64,000 nt of DNA from Treponema sp. (GTDB lineage Bacteria; Spirochaetota; Spirochaetia; Treponematales; Treponemataceae), in the NCBI GenBank assembly GCA_014804005.1, contig JAAVAP010000011.1, positions 15,304 to 79,303 of the forward strand, written 5' to 3'. The notes beneath the pieces are model-generated. The model was not told where the DNA came from, did no database searches, and worked only from the letters and a program-made list of their open reading frames with translations. Shown here piece by piece: positions 47,341 to 56,080 of this stretch. Every line of letters begins with the position of its first letter. Position 1 is the stretch's first letter. Position numbers and translations under genes: made by a program.

Positions 47341-49336
47341 GTTCGCCCACCTTGGATTCGTCTTCCGCCAATTCCAAATTGTCAATGAAATCCGTCTTGA
47401 AATCTTTGAACGGAATCGCGCTGTAAACCAAAATTCGTTCGCCGCCGATCGTGGCAAAATGTCCTTCGAAAATGCAATCCGCATAAGTGCGGCAATATGT
47501 CATTGCGTCTTCGCTGATGAGAATTTTCGCGTCCATCTTCGAAGTTTGCATTCCGATTTGTATCGCGTTTTGGACATCTTGGGAAAATACGATCGAAGCG
47601 AATCTCCTTTCTGAACCAAGCACGCCATAAGCTATTTTTCCTGTATGAATTGCTATTCCGATTGAAATATCCGTGTCGTGATTTTTTCGCAGCTCGCGCC
47701 GAATCTCAATCATTTTCTTTTGCATTTCCATCGCGCATCTGATTGCCTTGTCGTTGCGTTCCGTGAAAATCGCGAGGCATCCATGCTGCATATATTTTGA
47801 GATGTGTCCGCCGTAATCGCAAATGAGCGGAGCGATGTTTTTGTAATACGTGGAAATCATTTCGAACAGCTGCTTTTGTTCGAAACAATTCGCGAGTTGC
47901 TTGAAATGCCGAATTTCCGTGTATACGATCATCGCGTCGAAAATGTTGCAGCCGCCTGGAACGATTTTCGTGATGTCGTCGGCGTTCATAAATTTCAGGA
48001 TTTGCTCTGGAATAAATTTTGCGATGAAATTGTTGTTCATTTGAAATCGCCGCGAATATTGTTGAATGCGATAATTTGTCAAATGTCGGCGGAACGCGGA
48101 AGTGGCGCATTGCGATATTCCGAACAAAAAAATTCCAGTTTTGAACGCAAGGCAAGAATAAATCAGCGCGACGTTTTTTTGCGCGACAATGAAATCGTAG
48201 AAAAACGCAAATAAAATTCCAGTGTTGACAAGCATTTCAAAATTGTACAATATTGCGTTCATCGAAAAAATTGTGTCTTTTAAATTCTTTTTTGTCGGAA
48301 GCCGCAATGAAAGTAAAATCAAAGATTCCAAAATCAAAATCGGCAACACGGTGAAAATAATTTTTTCGCGCTCGAAAATTCTTATTTGGACGGATGCGGT
48401 TGCAATCACGAGCAAAGCTGAAATCAAAAAAAACACGATTCCTGCGTGGCCGGGAATTCTGCGCGAAATATTTATGATTATAATGTAGATGCAAATTCCG
48501 CTGGAAAAAAGGAGGATGGGCAAACGGAATTCAATCCAAAATGGAACGTTCGGAAAAATCAAATTAAAAATCGAAACGCCCGAAGTTGCCACGGAAAGAG
48601 TGAAAAATCCAGATACGACGGCGAACAAAAAATGCAAGAGCGGCTTTCTGTTCATCAGCATCAAAATTAAATTGTAAACGATTAGAATTGAAAAAAAAGC
48701 GATGACCATCATGCTGAAAAAAATCAGCCGCAAATATTTTTTTTCCAAATTTGATTTTTCGGTGAGCGCGAGTTTTTTTACGATGCCGCCCTTTTCAAGC
48801 TCAAAGTCTGCCACTTGAATCACGATGTCGATTGCACCGTTCGAATCTGCGGGCAGTTCGATTATTTCGGAAGTTTGTGCGGCGCGCGCGAAAGATTCGT
48901 TTCGATTTAAAATGCCCGCGCCGCCCGCCAGTTCCTTGTTGCACCAAATGCGGCAGCACGAAAAAATGCGCCCGTAAATTGTCATCGCGTATTGTGTTTT
49001 TGGAACGAGTCCTTCGACGCGGCAATGATAAGTTGCAAAATGAACGCCTTCGGGAAATTCGTGCGGAAGCGAAACAAGCGTCTGTGCGGGTGCTGGCGCG
49101 ATCGAATTTTTTGCGTCGTTTGAAATTTCGTCGTAGGAAAATCTCGTCGGAGAAATCAATTCGCCTTCGAAATAATCCCAAGGATCTTCAAGCACAAAAT
49201 AGTCTTTCGCGAGTCTTTGCGCATTTTGAACCGTAACCGTGGAATTGCGCGCGTTTTCGTTTGTTGAAAAAATCGGCTGCGCCGCCCAAAGAAAATTCGA
49301 GAAAAATAAAATCGCAAAAAAAGCCGCCACGCGCAT
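47327..49336 (-). CDS. 7TM sensor with class III adenylate/guanylate cyclase-like domain
   Basis: Signal peptide, about 7 TM helices, 'DTDISIGIAIHTGKIAYGVLGSERR' cyclase-like region. Confidence 0.78.
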   Translation of the reverse strand: MRVAAFFAILFFSNFLWAAQPIFSTNENARNSTVTVQNAQRLAKDYFVLEDPWDYFEGELISPTRFSYDEISNDAKNSIAPAPAQTLVSLPHEFPEGVHFATYHCRVEGLVPKTQYAMTIYGRIFSCCRIWCNKELAGGAGILNRNESFARAAQTSEIIELPADSNGAIDIVIQVADFELEKGGIVKKLALTEKSNLEKKYLRLIFFSMMVIAFFSILIVYNLILMLMNRKPLLHFLFAVVSGFFTLSVATSGVSIFNLIFPNVPFWIEFRLPILLFSSGICIYIIIINISRRIPGHAGIVFFLISALLVIATASVQIRIFEREKIIFTVLPILILESLILLSLRLPTKKNLKDTIFSMNAILYNFEMLVNTGILFAFFYDFIVAQKNVALIYSCLAFKTGIFLFGISQCATSAFRRHLTNYRIQQYSRRFQMNNNFIAKFIPEQILKFMNADDITKIVPGGCNIFDAMIVYTEIRHFKQLANCFEQKQLFEMISTYYKNIAPLICDYGGHISKYMQHGCLAIFTERNDKAIRCAMEMQKKMIEIRRELRKNHDTDISIGIAIHTGKIAYGVLGSERRFASIVFSQDVQNAIQIGMQTSKMDAKILISEDAMTYCRTYADCIFEGHFATIGGERILVYSAIPFKDFKTDFIDNLELAEDESKVGELEEI

Positions 49337-49427
49337 CGTTTTATTGTATCACACATTTTGAATTTTTTCCACAAAGAAATTTGTTTTCGTTCTCGTCAAG
49401 TAATCCGCGCTTCTTATTTAGATTTCA

Positions 49428-49901
49428 TCAATTTCTTATTTTGAATTCCTGCGCGTTCGCTTCGCCCGCCAAATTCGCATAGACTTCGCCGCTTGAAAAA
49501 TCTACCAACAAAACTCGCGCTTCCGTGTAAGAACGATGCGGCGAAAATTCGCTCCGTGAAAATTTGAATGTGCGCACTTCTTGAATCAAGTCGAACGGAA
49601 TTTCGTCCATCACGAAAACGCGCACGATTGTAGTTGTCTTGTCTTTGGCAGGATTGCGAAATCCCGAAAGCGCGATTTGCGGAAGCGCGTCTATTTCTTT
49701 TTTCACGAATTTTTTGTCGCAACCAAACGAGACAATGTAGACGACGCTGTTCAAAAAATTGCCGTGCCCTTTGCTTGAAAAATTTTCGTCCTGCACACTT
49801 TGCGCAACGAGGTCATATTTTTTTGCGAGATAAAAATCGCCGACAGAATAATCTTGTGAAAATTGCTTCTCCAAAAATTCTTTGTATTCGTCTTGCGTCA
49901 T
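49428..49901 (-). CDS. hypothetical protein
   Basis: ORF with normal codon usage, consistent with surrounding genes. Confidence 0.65.
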   Translation of the reverse strand: MTQDEYKEFLEKQFSQDYSVGDFYLAKKYDLVAQSVQDENFSSKGHGNFLNSVVYIVSFGCDKKFVKKEIDALPQIALSGFRNPAKDKTTTIVRVFVMDEIPFDLIQEVRTFKFSRSEFSPHRSYTEARVLLVDFSSGEVYANLAGEANAQEFKIRN

Positions 49902-50037
49902 AGAAAAATTATAAAATATTTTTCACAAAGATTCTACAGCGATTTTTTTTGCAAGACGCATTTTCGCTTCGACTTTTTTTGTGGAGAGGCGCAAACAATT
50001 GTGCGATTTCTCGCAGATTTTTTTTGCCGCTTTAATT

Positions 50038-51006
50038 TCACAGCAGCATTGACTTTGGAATTTTGTAGACGCTGCCGCAATTTTTGCACGAAACTTCTAG
50101 CGGATCTTTGTCGTTTTCCAAAATGTCTTGCACTTCCGCCTTGCCGAGATTTTTGATTGATTGCGCGAAGCCTTGTGCGCTGCACGGGCAGTCGAAAATT
50201 ATGTCGCGCTCCAAGACGATTTTCGGCTCGAATTCGCGGAACAAATTTTTTATGAGCGCGTCGCGTTTTCCGCCTTCCGAAAACCATTGTCCCAAAGAAG
50301 GCGCACTTCCAAAAGCGAGTTCTGCGCGTTCGATTAGTTCGTCGTGTTCGGAATTCGCGCTCGCGGAGTTTGGAAGCGGCGCGCCGTTTGGAGACACCCC
50401 TCCCATTGCGGGAAGTGCTTGCATGAAAAGCCCGCCCGCTCCCACGACGCGGCCTTTTTTGTCAAACTGAATTCCCGTGTTGAACGCCGTGTTGATTTGT
50501 TCGGACTTTGCGAAATGCCACGCCAAATCTTTCGCGATGTTTCGAAAGCGAATTTCGGTTGTTCCTGTGTGCGGCTCTTTTTGCCCTTCGATGTCGCGCG
50601 TAATCGTGACAGTTCCATAGCCGAAAAAATCGGTCAAATCCCAATTCGTGATTTCATGATCGATCGGAATTTTGTCCTGAAAAATATAGCCGCGCACATA
50701 GCCCGAAGAATCCGCTTCCACGGAAAATCCTGCGGCAGGGCCGTTCGTGTCGTAGCGAAATGTGAGATGCTCGCGGCCTTTCATCGTCTGAGTCATCAAG
50801 GCGGTGCAAAGCGCGGCTTGTCCCAAAATCATCGTTTCCAAAATGCCGAGATTGTGCTGCGCCCGCATTTGGTTTATCATGCGAGTACCGTTGTAAAACG
50901 CGCCTCGGAACATTCCGTCTGCGGCGATGAAAACCGTCATTCCGTCCTGCTCCACATTTTCCAATTGCGCCAAAAGTTCTTCGTCTAAAATTTCTTGCCG
51001 TATCAT
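50038..51006 (-). CDS. hslO: Hsp33 redox-regulated chaperone
   Basis: 'GCQAALCTALMTQTMKGREHLTF'-like N-domain; C-terminal CPC...CKNC Zn site. Confidence 0.92.
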   Translation of the reverse strand: MIRQEILDEELLAQLENVEQDGMTVFIAADGMFRGAFYNGTRMINQMRAQHNLGILETMILGQAALCTALMTQTMKGREHLTFRYDTNGPAAGFSVEADSSGYVRGYIFQDKIPIDHEITNWDLTDFFGYGTVTITRDIEGQKEPHTGTTEIRFRNIAKDLAWHFAKSEQINTAFNTGIQFDKKGRVVGAGGLFMQALPAMGGVSPNGAPLPNSASANSEHDELIERAELAFGSAPSLGQWFSEGGKRDALIKNLFREFEPKIVLERDIIFDCPCSAQGFAQSIKNLGKAEVQDILENDKDPLEVSCKNCGSVYKIPKSMLL

Positions 51007-51068
51007 TTGAAAACAGTGTAAATTATTTTTGTGTGCGCGTCAATAATTTTAAATTCACAATTTCAAAA

Positions 51069-51668
51069 TTACGCGATGCCTTTTCTTTTCATAAAATTAT
51101 GAATTGTCGGGAATGTCACTCCGAGTTCTTGCGCGAGCGATTTTTTGTTCCTGCCTTTGAGTCGCTCGCGTTTTATGTAGGCGCATTTTCCCGTCAATTT
51201 TAATTTCGTCTGCTTTTGACCTTTTGGACGGCCGACGATTTTTCCTTCTTTGCGTATTCGCTCCAATCCCATTTTCGTGCGCTCGCTGATCAAGTCGCGT
51301 TCGATTTGCGCCGAAAGTCCGAAAGCGAACGCAAGCACTTGCGACTGAATGTTGTCGCCGAGTTCGTAATTTTCTTTTATCGTGTAAACTTTTGCGCCAA
51401 TTGTCATCAGTTTGTTGAGCACGTCGAAAATCATCATCATCGAACGTCCGAGCCTGGAAATTTCCGTGCAGACAATTATGTCGTCTTTGCCGACTGTTTG
51501 AAGCAACGCGCCGAGCTTGCGTTTGTCTGGAGATTTAGTTCCTGAAATTGTTTCTGAAATCCATTGGACTTTGCGCAATTTTCGTTCCTTGCAAAATCGC
51601 TGGATTTCTATTTTTTGATTTTTCGCCGTCTGCTTTCCCGTGCTGACCCTGATGTAACCGTAAACCAT
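51069..51668 (-). CDS. serine recombinase (resolvase/invertase family)
   Basis: 'VYGYIRVSTGKQTAKNQ', 'EISRLGRSMM', 'AQIERDLISERTKMGLERIRKEGKIVGRPKG', C-terminal HTH. Confidence 0.93.
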   Translation of the reverse strand: MVYGYIRVSTGKQTAKNQKIEIQRFCKERKLRKVQWISETISGTKSPDKRKLGALLQTVGKDDIIVCTEISRLGRSMMMIFDVLNKLMTIGAKVYTIKENYELGDNIQSQVLAFAFGLSAQIERDLISERTKMGLERIRKEGKIVGRPKGQKQTKLKLTGKCAYIKRERLKGRNKKSLAQELGVTFPTIHNFMKRKGIA

Positions 51669-51834
51669 TTTTTCCCTCTATTTTCATTGAGAATTCTAAA
51701 TAATTATATCGAAAAAATTTAAATTTTATTAACAGTTTGCGCGGGCGAAAATCGAGAAATGAAAATCATGCTAAAATGTTTGAAAAAAATTCCGATAAAG
51801 AAAAGTAGAAGCATTTTAAGTGGGGTGGATTTTT

Positions 51835-54588
51835 ATGGAAAAAAAATTTATTGCCGTTTTGTTTTTTATTTCTGCGCTGATTCTTTTTGGATGCAAAAGC
51901 ACGAAAAAAGTTCAGGACTATATTCTTGCCGGCGAAATTGACAAGGCGAAAGAATTTTTCATAAATAGGGCAGACATAAATGAAGTTGATTCGGACGGAA
52001 ACACCGCGCTCCATGTTGCCGCAAAAATGAACGAGCCGGATTTGATAACGTTCCTTGTCGTGAAAGGCGCGGACACCGAACTCAAAAATAACGAAGGCGA
52101 CACTCCGCTTCATGTTGCCATAAACGTGGACGCTTACGAATCGGCGCGCGTTCTGACTTCTTTAGGCGCGGACATTTTCGCTTTGGACGCAAATGGAAAA
52201 AGCGCGTTGGAAACTTCGCTCGCTCAAGGCGAAATTTACTACGACATAATGATAAACGAAAAAACTTCTCAGCTTCGCGACGTGAACAACGGCAATGGAA
52301 TCGTTCATTATTTTGTGCTCACGCGCAACAAAAAGGCGATTGATTTTTGTGTGAACAAGCGGCTTGACATCGACAAGAAAAATTTTGCGGGGCGCACTCC
52401 GCTCGCGCTCGCGCTGAAAAATCCCGACACGCTTGTCGTCGCGGAAATCGCCGCGAGCCTTGTTCTTGCAGGCGCGGAAGAAGTTGATTGCGACGCGAAA
52501 TATTTTGAGTACGCGCTCGCGCAAAGAAATCTTTCTATCAGAATGAATGACGGACAAACTCCGCTTCATTTGGCTGCAATCTACGGACATTCGGGCATCG
52601 CGCAATATCTTTTGAAAAATGGCGCGGACACATCGTCGCAGGATATTTCTGGAACGACTCCGCTTCATGAAGCCGTTCGTTACGGAAATGTCGAAATCGT
52701 CAGCGAACTAATTTCAAGCGGCGCGAACGTGAATGGGCAGGATAGCCTTGGAAAAACTCCGCTTTTGGTTTTGGTTCCCGTCGAAAATCAGGATAAAATT
52801 TATTCTCTGCTTTTGACAAACGGAGCGAACGCGAATCACAAGGATATGTACGGCGATTCGATTTTGCACACGGCCGCGATGACTTCAATGAAAACCGAAT
52901 TGCTGGAAAAGTTCGTTCGCGCGGGCGCGGACGTGAATGTTCGGAACAAAAAAGGCTTGACTCCGATTTCCGTTTCCATCGAACACAACAACGCGGCGCA
53001 ATTGAAATTTTTTGTGGAACACGGCGCGGACATTCATGCGGAGGATGCGAAAAAAATCACGCCGCTTGTGAGCGTCCTTCTTCGCAAGGACGATTTGTAC
53101 AAGTCGCTCATAGTTAAGGAAACTGTCGCCACGGTGGATTCGGAAGGAAACACTCCGCTCATAATCGCATTGAAGCGCAACGTTCCTTACGAGCGCATTG
53201 AATATATTTTGAACCTTGGCGCAAATGTGAACGCGCGCAACCGCGAAGGCGAAAGCGCGTTGTATATTGCCGTGGAAAAAAACAATCGTAGGGTAGGAGA
53301 ACTTCTTCTTTCACACGGAGCGGATATTTTTTCCGCCAACACGAAAAATATTTCTCCGCTTCGACTCGCGCTTGAAAACAGAGACGGCATCGAAGAATGG
53401 TTTTTGAATTCCGAGACAATTTCCAAATGTGATGGAAGCGGAAATTCCGTTTTGCATTTTGCCTCGGAATGGAAACTGCCGAAAAGCACGCTTGAATTTT
53501 TGATACAAAAAGGTTGCGACGTGAACGCAACAAACGGCAACGGCGAAACTCCCTTGTTCAGCGCGGCAAAGGCGGACAATGCCGATTCAATCAACGTGCT
53601 GTTTCAAAACGGCGCATCGCTAAATGCTCGCGACAATTTGGGAGGCACGGCTCTTCACGTCGCCGTCAGGTGGAACGCGATTTCTGCTGCGGAAAGTTTG
53701 CTCAATTTGGGATTTGACGTGAACTTGCAAAATGTCGGCGGAAAAACTCCTCTCGATGAAGCGGCCGTAGAAGGAAATGTTGTCATGGCGAAAATGTTGC
53801 TTTCTCGCGGAGCCGACCCGAATCTCTATGATACGAATGGCAGCAATTCGTTGTTTGGCGCGATTCGGACAAATCGCTACGATATGGTGAAACTTTTGCT
53901 TGAGGCGAATGCCAATCCCCAGTCGCAGGATTTGAACGGAAAGTCGGCCTATCACGAAGCCGCGATTTTGGGCGACAAGGAAATGATAAATCTTTTGCGC
54001 TCGTTTGGCGCGAATCCGCTTGCGCGCGACAAGGCGGGCAACACGCCGCTTTCGATTTCGTTCGGGCAGGAAAGGGAAATTATGTACGCGATTTTGGGGG
54101 GCGACAAAATGATTGCCGATTCCGACGGCAACACTCCAGTCCACATCGCAATTCAGGAAAAAGCAGGAGTTCCGATTTTGAAGTCGCTCCTTGAAAACGG
54201 CTTCCCGTTCGACAGCCGCAACTCGCTTGGCTACACTCCGCTTTCCGTGGCGGTTTCTCAAAATCAAAAAGACGAGGCGGCCTTGCTTTTGGAAAAAGGC
54301 GCGAATCCATTTTCCGAAATAAATTCCAAAGGCGAGAACGCGGTTTCGTTTTCGTTCAAAGATTCAAGCGGAGAACTTTTGGGATTCATCGTAAAATATG
54401 CCGGCAAAAAAACCGACATTCGCGGCAACACGATTTTGCATTATGCGGCGCGGCTTGCCGATGAAAAAACCGTAAACCGCCTTTTGAGTTTGGGGCTTGA
54501 CAAAGACGCGAAAAACGTTTCGGGCGAAACTCCCTATGATGTGGCGGTGAATTGGAAAAAGAATTCCAACGCGGCGTTGCTCAAATAG
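51835..54588 (+). CDS. ankyrin-repeat lipoprotein
   Basis: 'MEKKFIAVLFFISALILFGCKS' lipobox; many ankyrin repeats ('GNTALHVAAKMNEPDLITFLVVKGADTELKN'). Confidence 0.9.
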   Translation: MEKKFIAVLFFISALILFGCKSTKKVQDYILAGEIDKAKEFFINRADINEVDSDGNTALHVAAKMNEPDLITFLVVKGADTELKNNEGDTPLHVAINVDAYESARVLTSLGADIFALDANGKSALETSLAQGEIYYDIMINEKTSQLRDVNNGNGIVHYFVLTRNKKAIDFCVNKRLDIDKKNFAGRTPLALALKNPDTLVVAEIAASLVLAGAEEVDCDAKYFEYALAQRNLSIRMNDGQTPLHLAAIYGHSGIAQYLLKNGADTSSQDISGTTPLHEAVRYGNVEIVSELISSGANVNGQDSLGKTPLLVLVPVENQDKIYSLLLTNGANANHKDMYGDSILHTAAMTSMKTELLEKFVRAGADVNVRNKKGLTPISVSIEHNNAAQLKFFVEHGADIHAEDAKKITPLVSVLLRKDDLYKSLIVKETVATVDSEGNTPLIIALKRNVPYERIEYILNLGANVNARNREGESALYIAVEKNNRRVGELLLSHGADIFSANTKNISPLRLALENRDGIEEWFLNSETISKCDGSGNSVLHFASEWKLPKSTLEFLIQKGCDVNATNGNGETPLFSAAKADNADSINVLFQNGASLNARDNLGGTALHVAVRWNAISAAESLLNLGFDVNLQNVGGKTPLDEAAVEGNVVMAKMLLSRGADPNLYDTNGSNSLFGAIRTNRYDMVKLLLEANANPQSQDLNGKSAYHEAAILGDKEMINLLRSFGANPLARDKAGNTPLSISFGQEREIMYAILGGDKMIADSDGNTPVHIAIQEKAGVPILKSLLENGFPFDSRNSLGYTPLSVAVSQNQKDEAALLLEKGANPFSEINSKGENAVSFSFKDSSGELLGFIVKYAGKKTDIRGNTILHYAARLADEKTVNRLLSLGLDKDAKNVSGETPYDVAVNWKKNSNAALLK

Positions 54589-54621
54589 GCTTTTACGCGG
54601 GAACGAAATACTCGAAATTAA

Positions 54622-54654
54622 GTTGACGGCTGGCTCTGGCCGTCAACTTTTTTT
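54622..54654 (+). terminator. Rho-independent terminator
   Basis: GTTGACGGC-N-GCCGTCAAC + T-run. Confidence 0.8.
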
Positions 54655-54660
54655 TAGATT

Positions 54661-54785
54661 TTGCCAAAAACGCAGTGAGTTTTTGGTAGAAACTCACTGC
54701 GTTTTAAAAAAAACTCACTGACTTTTTGACTAAAACTCACTGAGTTTTCACCAAAATGCCAGTGCGTTTTTACCAAAAATGCGAT
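54661..54785. repeat. periodic palindromic repeat element II
   Basis: AAAACGCAGTGAGTTT-N7-AAACTCACTGCGTTTT followed by further copies of AAACTCACTGxxTTTT at about 21-22 bp period. Confidence 0.8.
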
Positions 54786-55069
54786 TTAGGACGGAATTTT
54801 TGAAAAAACTGCCAGACGTTTGAGTTTTGAAAAACAAGCGCGTGAAACTGGTCTTGACACAACGCTGCTTGAATGTCATAATATTCATACTAAATTTATT
54901 TTAGGAGTCATGCAAGAATGTCGCCTGAAATAGCGTCAATTTTTTGCATGACAAGTTTCCGTTGGGAACTTGCATATTTTATTTGTGCGTTTTCATCTTA
55001 TTGCAAACGCACGTAAAAGAACTTTCGCGAAATTGGCATTTCGCTTAAGTCTTTTTTTAGGAGGAACTT

Positions 55070-56038
55070 ATGAAAAAGTTCACAAAAGTTTTCGATAAAA
55101 GGAATGGGGGGGGGGTATTAGTACTCTCCTCAATTCTCGCGCTCTCCCTGATGTTCGCATCGTGCGCAAACAACAGCGATTCCGATGATAGAAATCCTGA
55201 AAATCCAAGTCCTTCACTTCCTGCAAATGTGGGAACAAATCCAGTCAAAAAAACAATCAAATTGAAACACAGTGATTATGCCACTCTTGTCATGAAAACC
55301 GACGGCAAGGCGGAATACTACGATGATGATGAATTAGAATATGTATTCAAGTACACGTGGGACACAACAAAGAAAGAAATCTATATGGCTTTGGAAAAAA
55401 ATGCTTATTGGAACATGGGTGGAAAATCTCAATTGCTGACCTATGATCAGATTCTTTCCAAAATCAAGGAAGATTATACTGTTGAAAATATGAGAAATTA
55501 TAATCGAACATATTACGAAGAAATTAAAGGCAAAGACTGGTTTAAAGATGAGTATCCCGATTGTGACACCTATGAAAAATTTGAAAAGGCATTTATCGAG
55601 GATATGGGATGCAGTTCCTTCGAAGATTTTGTAAAAACAGCGAAGCAAGAAGATGAAAACTCTTGCAAAGCGATGTTCGGCGCGCTAATAACATTTTCCT
55701 ATGAAGTCAACGAAAACGACAAAATTACGCTTACCGAAAAATTTACTGGCGTAAAGAACTTTCTCCTATATGAAACATGTCATTATGACAAAGACGAAAC
55801 GACAGTCAATATTGAATACAGCAAAGGAGTTTCAATCAGCAGAATGGTTAATGGCAAAAGAGAATATTGGGACGGAGAGTTCGGCGCAGACAACAACATT
55901 GAATTTGAAAATTATGATTCTGAAGACAAGAAAATTGGTTCTTACACCGAAGACATCGCGGAAGAAACAGTAACGGTAAGTTTCGACGGCAAGGATTACG
56001 ACTGCAAGTTCATAAGTCAAAAATTCATCCAAGAATAA
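55070..56038 (+). CDS. putative lipoprotein with in-frame poly-G tract (phase ON)
   Basis: AGGAGGAACTT-ATG; MKKFTKVFDKRNGGGVLVLSSILALSLMFASC lipobox. Confidence 0.85.
   Translation: MKKFTKVFDKRNGGGVLVLSSILALSLMFASCANNSDSDDRNPENPSPSLPANVGTNPVKKTIKLKHSDYATLVMKTDGKAEYYDDDELEYVFKYTWDTTKKEIYMALEKNAYWNMGGKSQLLTYDQILSKIKEDYTVENMRNYNRTYYEEIKGKDWFKDEYPDCDTYEKFEKAFIEDMGCSSFEDFVKTAKQEDENSCKAMFGALITFSYEVNENDKITLTEKFTGVKNFLLYETCHYDKDETTVNIEYSKGVSISRMVNGKREYWDGEFGADNNIEFENYDSEDKKIGSYTEDIAEETVTVSFDGKDYDCKFISQKFIQE
55106..55115 (+). repeat. poly-G tract (G10) in signal-peptide coding region
   Basis: GGGGGGGGGG encoding GGG+V. Confidence 0.95.
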
Positions 56039-56045
56039 TAGCGAC

Positions 56046-56077
56046 GAAGCGCGGCGCACAAAAACGCGCCGCGCTTC
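56046..56077. terminator. bidirectional terminator-like hairpin
   Basis: GAAGCGCGGCG-N-CGCCGCGCTTC. Confidence 0.65.
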
Positions 56078-56080
56078 AAA

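Noticed and set aside
54661-54785. CRISPR array
   Set aside because: Same reasons: degenerate palindromic units without spacer-sized unique sequence.
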